DNA of 40,000 bases, taken from positions 7,501 through 47,500 of the forward strand of contig JACVTC010000208.1 of assembly GCA_016946835.1 (NCBI GenBank), written 5' to 3'. Source of the DNA: Neocallimastix lanati (nom. inval.). Lineage: Eukaryota; Neocallimastigomycota; Neocallimastigomycetes; Neocallimastigales; Neocallimastigaceae. The position numbers were made by a program, and so were the translations under genes. Positions 11,105 through 22,600 of the stretch are shown here, piece by piece; positions within the stretch are counted from its first letter, which is position 1; the number at the start of each line of letters is the position of its first letter. The notes under the pieces were generated by a model, which saw only the letters and a list, made by a program, of their open reading frames with translations, did no database searches and was not told the origin of the DNA.

Positions 11105-11484
11105 TGATATAAAACAAATATGTGTAGTAACATATTTGTATATTTAATATTAATTATTAAATATTAAATTTATCTTTTTGATAATAATTATTTTAATTTT
11201 TTTATTTCAATATGTATTATTATAATTATAATAATTATAATACTTTATTTCATATAAAATTTATATATTTCTATATATTAGAATATATAATTAATATAAT
11301 ACCTATTTCTTATAAATAGATTAGATTATTTATATTAGAAATAGAGGACTCTCTTGTAAAATTTTTAGGAATTAGAATTATTATTTTAATTGTACGAATA
11401 TTATAATTTTATTAATAAAATTTACTAAACTTTATTTAAAACCCACTGTTTATAAATTATTGCACATAAAAGTCCCGCATATCA
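11105..11484 (+). repeat. 3' LTR of the nested element
   Basis: 380 bp, close match to the LTR at 9621-10004, with the same TGATAT and ATATCA ends. It is preceded by GCAAGGGCATTTC, a weak, interrupted purine-rich stretch at the position expected for the polypurine tract. Confidence 0.88.
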
Positions 11485-11488
11485 GTGC

Positions 11489-11496
11489 ACATATCA
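11489..11496 (+). mobile_element. Displaced 3' end of the solo LTR
   Basis: ACATATCA directly after the GTGC duplication completes the interrupted LTR that begins at 9302, and is followed by TAAT, the partner of the TAAT at 9298-9301. Confidence 0.65.
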
Positions 11497-11500
11497 TAAT

Positions 11501-11647
11501 ACATATCACGTGAATGCATATAAGTTACACGAAACTTTCAAAAGGATCAATAACATAAATTTATACAAATTAATATAACTAAATTGCATAAACCCATAAA
11601 AATTATATACTTTAATATATTATGTTATATACTATATAAATACATAA
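11501..11647. other. AT-rich segment between solo LTR and SINE
   Basis: Ordinary AT-rich sequence separating two independently inserted elements; nothing recognisable. Confidence 0.5.
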
Positions 11648-11680
11648 GATAATATGAATAAAAAAAAACATAGACTTGCA

Positions 11681-11730
11681 CATATGGGTACCCATCTCCC
11701 ATATGGCCATACAGTTATTAATTAACTGTA
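11681..11730 (-). other. Two adjacent hairpins near the SINE 3' end
   Basis: CATATGGG (11681-11688) pairs with CCCATATG (11698-11705) around a 9-nt loop. TACAGTTA (11710-11717) pairs with TAACTGTA (11723-11730) around a 5-nt loop. They lie about 20-70 bases from the 3' end of the element, where a SINE RNA is recognised by its partner reverse transcriptase. Function is inferred only. Confidence 0.6.
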
Positions 11731-12035
11731 AGGTGATGAGTTATTGGCATACTGTATCAGCTTCGCCGCTCTCAATCGTCGTTACACACTGCCCGGAGAT
11801 GCATTCCTAACGTTCCTACATATATCTCTAATGACCACGAGCATCAGAACGGAACCATTAACTCCTCCCTAGTGGGTGTAGTCATTGGCGATTGGAAATT
11901 TTACAATCATCAAGGTCTATGCTTCAATTCAAAGCGTAGTATCAGGGATGGGTGAAATAATCATTTGAGGGAAAGCCTTATGGACATCACGTGTGGTCTC
12001 ATGATATCCCAGGATAGAAACCTCATCCGATTATT

Positions 12036-12110
12036 TGGTGCCATGCCGAGGATTCGAACCCCGCCCTCTACAGTGACCTGTATCGTCCTAACCGACTGGA
12101 CCAACATGGC
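12036..12110 (-). other. tRNA-like head of the SINE (with CCA)
   Basis: The sequence folds as a 7-bp acceptor stem (GCCATGT with GCATGGC, one G-T pair), a D arm GTCC/GGAC, and a T arm CGGGG-TTCGAAT-CCTCG. A discriminator A and CCA end it at 12039-12036. The anticodon arm does not fold normally: TACAG/CTGTA would leave only a four-base loop. So it is a tRNA relic serving as a promoter, not a working tRNA gene. Eukaryotic nuclear tRNA genes normally lack CCA, so its presence is notable. Confidence 0.82.
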
Positions 12111-12125
12111 GATAATATGAATAAA

Positions 12126-13119
12126 TATAAGTAGTTAATATTATTATTATTATTATTATTATTATATTTTTAAACTTTTTTTTTTTTTTTTAAAAGTATA
12201 AAATCAATAATAATGGAGGCAAGCTACTTATTTAATTTAACAACTACTTCATTATTTAATTATCTTGTTAAAAAGTTCAAAAAAAGAGTTGACAATAAAA
12301 AAAAAAGATCTTAATATCTCCATTAAGGAAAAAAATTCATTTATACTTCTAAATTTATTTCTATCTTTAATATCTATAATCTATTTATCATAGATGTATG
12401 ATAAATTTTTTTTTTTTATTAAGCTTTATTAAACTTTTTTTTTTTTTTTTTTTTTTTCTATTTCATTAACTTTTTTATTAATTGATGATTGAATTCTGTT
12501 ACACAAAATATTTAATGTCTGTCTGTTTTATTTTTTTAATTTTTTTTTTTTTTCCTTAAAAAAAAATATAAAAGTTAACAAAAAAAAAAATAAATGATAA
12601 AATAAAAAAGAATAAAATAAAAAAAAAAAAAATTAAAAAAAGTAATAGTAAAAAAAAAAATTGCTATTACAATTATATTGAAAAAAAAATCTGAAAGAAA
12701 TAAAAAAAATAAAATAACAAAAAAAAAAAAAAAAAAAAAAAATAAAAAAAATAAAATAAAATAAAGTAAAAGTAATAGTAAAAAAGTATTACTATTTCAA
12801 TTACATTGAAAATATTGAAGAAATAAGAAAAATAAAATAAAATAAAATAAAATAAAAAAAAAAAAAAAATAAAAGAAAAAAGAAAAAAAGATAAAAGAAA
12901 AAAGATAAAAGATAAAAGAAAAAATAGAAAATATAACAATAAATAAAGTTTATTAATAATTTAATATTAATTATTAATCAAAATATATATATATAACATT
13001 TATCTTTATTATTTAAAACTTCAAAAAAAAAAAAAAAAAAAAACATATAAATAAATAAAAAAATAAAATAATAAAAATAAAATAATTTATGTATATAATC
13101 AAAGGAAAAATAAATCAAA
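12126..13119. other. Gene-free AT-rich spacer upstream of the LRR gene
   Basis: A/T runs and AAAAT-like simple sequence, with a TTA run near 12140-12165 and a T run near 12436-12458. Hydrophobic-looking open stretches here are poly-T/poly-A translations. It should contain the promoter of the LRR gene, but no motif is distinguishable. A first exon with a signal peptide could hide here; I did not find a convincing one. Confidence 0.6.
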
Positions 13120-16100
13120 ATGAACTCAGATTGTAATAAAATTACAGATTTTTTTTCAGAATATAATTTAGGTACTATGTTACCAAATTGTTGTGAAGTT
13201 AGTACAGGTTCTCATAAAATCGCTTGTGAAAATGGTTCCGTGACTGAAATGTATATAAAATATACATATAAAATACTTTTTAAATAAAGAAAATTAAAAA
13301 AATTAAAAATATTTAAAATAATTAATATATTTAACTTTTTATTATTATTATTATTTTCCTTTTTTTATGTTTTATAATTAAAAAAAGTTCACTTGCTTTA
13401 AATAGGCTTAATGGAAAAATTGATTTTTCTTCTTTTCCACTTTTACCTAATCTTAAAATTCTGTAATTCATTTATATTTTTATTTTTTTTTTTATTAAAT
13501 TTTATTATTATTATATATATATATTTTTTCATTTTACTATAGAAGAAATTAAAATATATTTTTATTATAAATAATTAGCAATATAATTAATATAAAATAA
13601 TATTATTATTATAATAATAAATTAGTGGTTTTGAAGGTAATATATTTAAAGATGATGTTCTGCCTTCAAGATTTTTTGAATTTTCAAACTTAGAAGAATT
13701 GTAAGTAAATTTATTAATTATGTAAATTATAAATATAATGAGATAATATTTCAAATTTATATGCCAAACATATTAGTAATTATCAAATAAAATTTTTGAA
13801 TTCAATTATTAAATATCAATAATATTAATAAATATATATTTAAATATAGAATATTAACTCATTCTAATATAAAAGAACTTCCTAGTCTATCTTCTCCTTA
13901 TACTTCACTTCATAAATTGTAATATAAAATATTATATATTTGTAAAAAAATATTTATTTTAACTATATTTTTAATTTTAATTAATGATATATAATTATTA
14001 TTTTTATTAGAAATTTATACAATAATACACTAGATAGTTTTCCTGAAACAATATTTAAATTGCCAAATTTGCAATTTTTGTAAGTAATATATATAAATAT
14101 ATAATTTGTTTTTTATTGTAAAATTATATAATTATTAATAATTTCAATTTAATTTAATTTAATTTATTTTTATTTTTACTTTTTTTTATTATTTATTTTT
14201 TATATATCATTATATTAAATATTTTCTCCTTTTATTTAACAACTTTCAATTTATTCTTAATAACCATTACAATACTATTTCTAATAATACAATAACAACA
14301 AAACAACTGTTACTACTACAACTTACTACTATTGCTTCATATAATATCTACTACTGCTAATACTATTATATTGAATATGAACTGTTACACAATTACTATC
14401 ACAATTGATAATAATTAATTAATTAATTAATAAATTTTTAGGGATCTATCATTAAATGAAAATATTAAATTTATTCCAGATGGTTTAGGTGAATTAAGTG
14501 AATTAAACATATTGTAAGTTATTTATATATATACAAATATTGACGGGCATGGTAAATTAATTAATAATTAATATCAATTAATTATAAATTGTAGATATCT
14601 TGGTTATACTGGTTTAACTTGTTTACCTAAAGATATATATAAATTATCAAAGTTAAAAAATTTGTAAGTAATATTCTAAAATTTAAAAACTAAGAGTAAT
14701 ACATTAAAGGACAATAATAAATTAATATATATATATATTTAAATTTCTAATTTTTAAACAGTGATGTTGATAATAATCCTAATTTAAATGTAAAGCTTTA
14801 CAAATTTGGAAATACTATTGAAAATTGTGATGTAAGAAATACTCAAGTTTCATGTTATGAACCAAATACATGTATAAATTTTGTTCTTGATGAAAATACT
14901 CATGCAACCGAATTAGCTACTTCAAGAAATTATGAACAGTGTGGTAGTTTTGATAGTGATGATTCATTTTGTACTTCATCTTCATCTTCATCTTCAACTT
15001 CAACTTCAAGAGATAGTGGAGGAAATTCTAATATATTATGGATTATTTTATCTATTATTGCTGTTATTCTTTTTATTGTTTGTTTAATATTATTTTGGCG
15101 TCGTAAGAAAAGTAAGGATAATAAATCCACAACTAGTAGTATTGATGATGATATAGTGATTTCTCCTGTAATTAAAAATAAAGATGATAGTAATGAAACT
15201 ACTACTTCAAGGGAAATTCCATTGGAAAATAATAACAATAATAATGCAACAAGAGAAGTATCACCATCTGATGAAAATAATGTATTACCTGTAATAAAAA
15301 TTAATGATAATACAAATTCTGAAACTGGCTCTATAGAATCTTCAGATTTAACGGATTGTCAAATTAATAGTATAAATCTCTCATCTTCTGATATTCAATT
15401 GAATTCCCCATCAAGACTTTCTTCAGAAATTCGGATGAGTTCATTATCATCCATTTCATCAGGTCTTCAGTTAAATTCACTATCGTCTATTTCACCAGAG
15501 CCTCAATTGAATTCACCAGGATCTCCATTAAGTTCACCAGAGCCTCAATTAAATTCACTAGAGCCTCAATTAAATTCACTAGAGCCTCAGTTAAATTCAC
15601 CAGAATCTCAATTCAATTCACCAGAACCTCAATTAAATTCTTCAGAATCTCCATCAAATTCACCAGAGCCTCAATTAAATTCACTAGAGCCTCAGTTAAA
15701 TTCACCAGAATCTCAATTAAATTCACCTGAATCTCAATTAAATTCGCCTGAATCTCAATTAAATTCACCAGAACAACAATTAAATTCACCATCATTAACT
15801 GCTATTCATTCTTCAAATGAAAATGATCATAGTAATATTTCAGGTAATTCACCAGTTGAACAACCTTCTTCTCCTTCAAAACAATTAGATCTTTCTGTTG
15901 ATTTAACAGAAAATATAGAAGAAACAGATGTTGCGTTACCACCTTATTCTGAAAGTAATCCTAATATTGTTAATACCGATTCTAACCCACTTGTTTTTCA
16001 AATGTCTCAAAATAGTCCAAATCAATCATTTAATAATATGATTTATGGAAATGGATTTAATACGAACGTACCAGTATTTTATAATATTACCAATGCAGGT

Positions 16101-16421
16101 GCTATTCCTGTTGTAAATCCATCAATTCAACAATTACAAAATGCTTCACGTATAAATAATAATAATAATAACATTAATAATAATAATAATATTATGGTTC
16201 AACCAAATCCATTATTATCTTATCCACAATTAATGAGAAATGGATTAATTAATTTACAAAATCCAACAGCATCCATAAATGGTAATAATGCATTATTACA
16301 AGGAAATGGTTATTATATCATGCAAAATACAAATAATATGTTGAATACTAATTCATTTATTCCAATTAACACCACCTCCATAAATCCTGTACAAAATTTA
16401 AATATCAATCCTTCATTATTT

Positions 16422-16459
<38 letters not shown>

Positions 16460-16535
16460 AAATAATACAAATAATGCAAATAGTACAAATAATAATAATA
16501 ATACCAATGAAAACAACAATAATAATAATAACTAA
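13120..16535 (+). CDS. Leucine-rich-repeat single-pass membrane protein, 777 residues, 8 exons
   Basis: Exons: 13120-13250, 13388-13462, 13626-13700, 13850-13918, 14011-14079, 14442-14513, 14595-14663, 14762-16535; all introns GT-AG and phase 2. The N-terminus (MNSDCNKITDFFSEYNLG, then a CC pair and IACENGSVTEISL) looks like an LRR N-cap. Six exons of 69-75 nt then each encode one LRR (for example LDLSLNENIKFIPDGLGELS), followed by a Cys-containing C-cap. A membrane segment (about residues 278-299, ILWIILSIIAVILFIV...) is followed by RRKK. The cytoplasmic part (about 300-777) has 14 heptads of the type ESQLNSP and a poly-Asn tail. LRR ectodomains bind proteins or glycans; a surface receptor or adhesion role is inferred. 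No kinase domain and no evident N-terminal signal peptide, so a short upstream exon may be missing. Confidence 0.85.
15498..15791 (+). repeat. 14 tandem 21-bp units encoding the heptad E-[PS]-Q-L-N-S-P
   Basis: In-frame repeat in the cytoplasmic tail of the LRR protein (residues about 433-530). Most units keep Q-L-N-S and most end in Pro, giving many Ser-Pro sites; a few end in Leu or Ser. The 21-bp period and high DNA similarity between units point to recent expansion. Confidence 0.9.
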
Positions 16536-16625
16536 AGATAATAAAATATCAAATCAATAATATAATGTAATTATAAGTCATATAATTATAAATAGATATT
16601 AATAATATTAATGATATTCCTTAAT

Positions 16626-16665
<40 letters not shown>

Positions 16666-17761
16666 TGAATAATTTTATTAGTTATTCTGATTATTATTAT
16701 AATTGAAGTAATTAATAAATGATTATTTAATTTATGTATATAATAATTTAATTATATACATAAAAGAAGGAAAAGGGAAAATCTTTGAAATTTTTAAAAA
16801 GGAAAAAATTGAATAATATATATATTTTTTCATTATCAATTATTAATTAAAAATTAACAATATTTTATGTATTATTCATATTAATAATATTAATAACTCA
16901 TTTGAAAATATAAAGAAAAGATAATAAATAATAAAAATCAAAAAAATGAGAATAATAATAATTTAGCAATTAAACTATATTGTTATAATATTTTATCAAT
17001 TACTAATATCTTATTTTTAAAAAAATATATATTAAAAATGAAGAAATATAAATTTAAATATATATATATTAATCATTCATTTATTATTTATTAATTAATT
17101 TATAAATAAATATATAAAATAAATAATAAATGAATAAATAATAAATGTAAAATTAAACATATAAACATATAAATAAATAAATAAATAAAAAAACTATCAC
17201 ATTTTTAAAAATTGATAGAATACATTTTTAATTATGACCATTATTATTATTTATTTATTTAATATTAAAATTTTTTATTTTTTTAAAATTATTAATATTT
17301 TAGTGAGTAAAAAAGGTTTATATATTCAATAAAATTGATAAGAAAATAAAAAATAAAAATAAAAATGACAATGAAATAAAATATAATATAATTGAAATAA
17401 AAATAAATATAAAAATAAAAATAAAATAATAATTAAATAAAAAAATAATAATAATAATAATAAAATAAAATAAAAAATAAAATAAAAAAAATATTAAAAA
17501 AAATATTAAAAAAAATATTAAAAAATATATTATATAAATTATATAAAATAAAGTTTCAAATTAATCTTTGTTTCGGTAATTTTTTTTTTTAAAACTATTT
17601 TATTTTTTATTTTAATGATAAATGTTATAAAAAAAATTTCCTACACAAAGTTTTTTATTGTTATATAATTTTGATAAGATAAATGGATATAATTAATGAA
17701 TAATAAAATAATTTTGTATGTAACATCAAACAATTATAATATTATAAAAATTAATGTTATT

Positions 17762-17831
<70 letters not shown>

Positions 17832-19662
17832 TTTTATTTTTATTTTTAGTTTTAGTTTTAGTTTTAGTTTTATTTAGTTTTATTTAATTTTTGTTTTTAC
17901 TAATCTTCAATTTAATATAATATATAATAAATGTACAAAATTTGATATAAGCATATAAAAAAGACAAAAAATTAAAAAAATAAAAACATGAAATAAAATA
18001 GTTTAAAATATGATAAATCATAATAAAATAAATATAATTTACATTTATTATAAATGTAATACTAAATTTTTTATTTCATCATATTATTTTATTTTATTTT
18101 TTATACGATTCATTTTATAATATTTTAAAATTTTAAGCTTTTTTTTCTTTTTTTTCTTTTTTTTTTTTTTTTTTTTAAATTTTAATTTTATTTTATTCTA
18201 TTTTATGGTATTTTATATAAATAAAAATGGATACTAATTTAAAAAAAAAAAAATTGTAAAGTACACTTAACAAATATATATGTATAATTTAATAATAAAT
18301 AATAATAATAATAATAATAATAGAGTAACGTTTAATTTTAGCCATATTTTACTGATATTTTATTATTATTATTATTATTATTATTTTCAAAGTATTCTAT
18401 AAACCTTTATATAATATTTTAATACATTAATAATAATAAAAATTTTTATTATAAACTTGATTGAAAAATTATATTTGAATTTTATTTAACATGTATTTTT
18501 TTTTTTTTTTTATTTTACAAATAAGAAAATAATAATACTAATAATAATTAAAGTTTTAATATTTAATTTTTATGGAAATATTTTATAATCATTTTTTTAT
18601 ATTAATCTCGTATTAACATTGTTACATGATGAAAATAAAAAAATTAATAATATAAAATAATAGTTATTTGAAAAATACTATTATACGTTTGTATGGTAAT
18701 TTTAATAATATATATATAGTAACATATAAAAATGCTTCATTTCTAATTAATAAAAATTCCATTAATAACGTTAACAATAACAGTAATTGTAATAACAATA
18801 ATGTAACAATAAAATAATAATAATAATATTAATAATGTAACAATAATAGTAGTAATGATAATAATGTAACAATAATAGTAGTAATAATAATAAAAATTAT
18901 AATAAATATAATTATAATAATAATAAAATAGTAAAAAAGTTAATAAAAAAAAATAAAATATCATAATCTATTAAATTATACTTAATTATAATAATAAAAC
19001 TTTAAACAATTTAAAATAAAAGTTAACTATATTTATTAAATAAAATAATAAAATATTATTTAATTTTTTTTTTATATATTTTATTCTTTATTTTATTTTT
19101 TTTTCGTTTTTAGGTGTTTTTTTTTTTTTCTTTTCTTTTTTTTTCTTTTTTTTTATTTTTTTACATAAATTTTTAGGTTTTGTATAAAATATGATTTTAG
19201 AAATTTTAAATTTGGTATAAAATTTTTTAATTTTTTATTTTATTTTTTTTATTTTTTTCTTTTTAATTTTTTAATTTTTTAATTTTTTTTTCTTTTTTAC
19301 TTTATGAAATATAAACAATAAGGAGAATAAAATAAAAATATTATGTATATATGTTTAAAAAGTTCAATAATCAACAGTAATAATATAATAATATAATATA
19401 ACTATTATAAGAAATATTTTAAAAATAATATACATTCATAATAAAAAAAAAAAATAAAATAAAGAGAAAAACAAAAGAAAGAGAAATTATATTATAGAAA
19501 AGTTTTAAATCTTTTATTTTATTTTATTTTATTTTTTGTTATAATTGTTTTTTTTTTATTTGAAAATTATATTTGAATTTTGAAAACAGAAAAAAAAAAA
19601 AAAAAAAAAAAAAGAACAAAAAAGAAAAATTAAACTATAATATTTTTTAAAATCATTGTAAT
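16536..19662. other. Gene-free AT-rich spacer
   Basis: Three kilobases of A/T runs and short-period repeats, including T36 near 16628-16663, a (TTTTA)/(GTTTTA) block near 17829-17880 and AAT-type tracts near 18300-18330 and 18780-18960. Apparent open frames are translations of these simple repeats. The 3' UTR of the LRR gene and the promoter of the next gene must lie here, without a recognisable motif. Confidence 0.6.
17765..17829. repeat. 65-base uninterrupted T run
   Basis: The longest homopolymer in the window. It is followed by TTTTA- and GTTTTA-type units that look like its mutated edge. Its true length is uncertain for any sequencing method. Confidence 0.9.
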
Positions 19663-22600
19663 ATGATTTCATCAAAATCGAAATCCACAAATGGAACATT
19701 GAGTTCCATTAAAAGTAAAAAAAATGAATTATATAAAAAAAGTTCATCACTTAGTGATAATAAATTAAAAGGTAGTGCTTTCACTTAAAATAGTACTCTT
19801 TATTTATTTTTTTATTTTAATTATTTTTTATTCGTTTATAAATTAAAGATAGTTTGAAATATAAAGAGAAATATATATATATATATATATATAATAAATT
19901 TTGATTATAAATAATTAATTTCCATTAACAATTTTTATTATATTAAAAAAAATTATATATTTATAGATGATAGTAGTAGTAGTAAAAAGATTACATCAAA
20001 ATCAAAAAGAAAATCAATTTCAAATTTAAAACTTAAAGATGTTATTAGAATAAAAGATGGTAAACATACTAAAAAAAGTATATCAGATTCTAATTTACAA
20101 AAAATTAATGAATTAAAAAGAGATAAGGCATTTTTAGTAAATGTAAGTATGAAATGAAAAGAAAAGAGTAAAATAAAAATAAAAAAAACAAGAATGATTT
20201 AAAAAAAAAAAAATATAAAATATATTTTTTTTATTTCAATAAGTCATTTTATATATGCTTGAATAGAAAAAATATAAATCAAAAAAAAAAAAAAAAAAAA
20301 AAAATGAAAACAAATATTTAATATAGAACTAATATAAAATTAATATATATATAAAATATCTAAATGACAAAATAGATTCAAAAAGCACAAGATAATGCTT
20401 TAAAAAATTCTAATAAATTATTAAGAAAATATCCCGAGACCATAGCAAAATTAAACGAAGAAATTAAAGCATTAAAAGTAATAAAAAAAAAAAAATAATG
20501 ATAATGATATAATAATAATATAATAATAATAAATAAAATAAAAAAGTTTAAAAATATTTATTATAAATAAATTTTTAATATATAAAAAAATTATCTTAAA
20601 AACTTTAAAAACTTAATCAAATAATAATAAAATTTTATTTCTAATTACTATATATTTATATATATTTTATAATTAATTATTTATATATATATTTAATATA
20701 TATTATATATATTATTATTTATTATATTTATATATATATTAAAAAAAAAAAAAAAAAAAATTGTTAATCATAAGGCACAAAATAAAATTTTTAAGAAAAG
20801 ATTTGAAATTGTTAATAACAGTTTAGAATTTAAGAATGAAAGTAAAAAAAAGAAGAAGGAAAACTCTGTTCGTTATTTAAAGAATGAATTATTTGAAGAA
20901 AGAGAAAATTTAATGATTGAAATTGATGATTTAAAAACTGAACTTCAAGAAAAAAATTATGAAATTGATGTAAATATTATTATTAAAAAAATATATATAT
21001 CTTCATTCATTCATTCTTTTTTTTTTTATTTTTATCTATTTTTTTATTATAATAATATATGTTAAGATATAAAAAATATTAGTTAAAATAATTATTATTT
21101 ATACTTTTTTATATTTTAATATTTCGTAAATATAAAAATTGTAATAGAAAATACTAGCAAAGAATAAAGAAGATAATTATAAAAGTAACGAAAGAATTAA
21201 AAGAATAAAGGAAGAAACAAAATACTATGAAACTATTAAGTATAATAATGAAAATGAAAGATTAAAAGCAAATGTTTATGTGAGTATATATATATATATA
21301 TAATATATATAATTTTATTATATATAATAAAAACATTTATATTTAATATAAATATATAATATTATTAAGAATATGAAATTTATTATATTAAACTAAATAT
21401 TATATTAAATATAATATTAATTTATTAACAAACACTTTTCTATTTCTTTATCTTTCTCATAATAAAACTTTTAAAAAAAATGATATCAATATTATCGTTT
21501 AATTGATTAGCATTTGAATGAAGAGTTAGAATTAAAAAATAATGAATTAATTCAAAAAAATAAGGATATTGAGGAAAGAGATCAAATGATTAAGGATTTG
21601 AAAAAAAAAATATATAATGCTAATATGAAAAGCTTTATTTTAAATAAAAGTAAATTTACTAACGAGGAACCCACCTACGAACAGATACAAATGGAAGATA
21701 AATATAATTACTTTAGTAAAAACAGAAAATCTGAAAGTTACAATAATCTCTTTAATAGAAATAATAGTGATAGCAATAGTAATAAAATTGAATCTAATGA
21801 TTACTCCTTTTATCATGGTAAAATGATGCAACTTCCAACAGAAAAGAAGCCAATGATTACTAGTACTAGTCAGTCTTCGTTAAAAATACCTGAATATATT
21901 CATATTCATTCCTTAGACAAAAAATCTAAGAATAAGGATGAAGCGGTTCAACATATTAAAAATCTTGCTCATTCCTTAAATAAATATAAACATTTATATT
22001 CAACTGCTAATAATAGTAGTAGTATTAGTAATGAATCTGAATCAATGGAAAATACAAATAGTACTTCATTACCAACCATTCATGTAAAGACTTCAAAGAA
22101 AAAGGATAAGATAAGTATTACAAAAGAAATTGAAAAGAAACAAAGTATTAAGAATCTTAGTATGGGTAAAAATGAAGAAGTTGATTTAAACATGGTATCC
22201 AAGAACCCAATGGTTAATAAATTACCACCATTAAATAGAAGTGCTTCTTCTATCAATGAAGAAAATCAGTCCAGAAACAATGAAAAGGAAGAAACTACTG
22301 AAGTCAGTATGGAACAAAAGGAAGAAATTCAAGCCCCAGTAGCTACAGAAATTGAAACCGAGGCCATCACTAAAACAGAATCTGAAGAAGAAAAAGAAGA
22401 AGTTTCAATAGAAAATAAGAATGAAGAAGCTTCCGCTGAAGATAATAAGGAAATAGAAAAGGAAAATAATGAAGAAATTATTGCTACTACTGAAACTGAA
22501 ATTAAAAAAATAAATGATGAAGCTAATCAACAAAAGGATGAAGAAGAAAAAGAAGTTGAAGTAAAAGAAGTTGAACAAACAATTGAAGCTCAAAATGATA

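Larger units (their letters stand above)
9621..11484 (+). mobile_element. Short non-autonomous LTR retrotransposon (gag only), nested in the solo LTR
   Basis: Two LTRs in direct orientation (9621-10004 and 11105-11484) bound a 1.1-kb internal region with a primer-binding site and a broken gag-like gene but no protease, integrase, RT or RNase H. Both LTRs start TGATAT and end ATATCA. The 4-bp sequence GTGC occurs immediately before (9617-9620) and after (11485-11488) the element, matching a target-site duplication. The two LTRs differ at roughly a dozen positions by eye, so the insertion is not recent. Such an element would need enzymes from a related autonomous copy. Confidence 0.85.
11663..12110 (-). 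mobile_element. tRNA-derived SINE with 15-bp target-site duplication
   Basis: Read on the minus strand, a tRNA-shaped head (12110-12036) is followed by about 370 bp of unrelated, GC-richer sequence and ends at CTATG plus a short T run. The 15-bp sequence GATAATATGAATAAA sits directly on both sides (11648-11662 and 12111-12125 on the plus strand), the hallmark of target-primed reverse transcription. Internal polymerase III boxes are intact: A box TGGTCCAGTCGG (12103-12092) and B box GGTTCGAATCC (12060-12050). The body does not code for protein. The 3' third holds two inverted repeats. It would need a LINE partner for movement. The good duplication and intact boxes suggest a fairly recent insertion. 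Confidence 0.85.

Noticed and set aside
12036-12110. A functional tRNA gene
   Set aside because: The anticodon arm cannot form a seven-base loop, CCA is encoded, and the segment is joined to a body that ends within a shared target duplication. It is a SINE head.
12515-12590. Candidate signal-peptide exon (MSVCFIFLIFFFF) upstream of the LRR gene
   Set aside because: Its hydrophobic part is a T run and no good donor in the needed phase follows it.
12673-12939. Phe/Leu/Tyr-rich minus-strand frame
   Set aside because: Translation of poly-T and TTTTA simple sequence in a spacer.
15613-15795. Minus-strand frame over the LRR tail heptads
   Set aside because: Antisense of a 21-bp repeat; periodic, no independent support.
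17696-17887. Poly-Phe plus-strand frame
   Set aside because: Translation of the T65 run.
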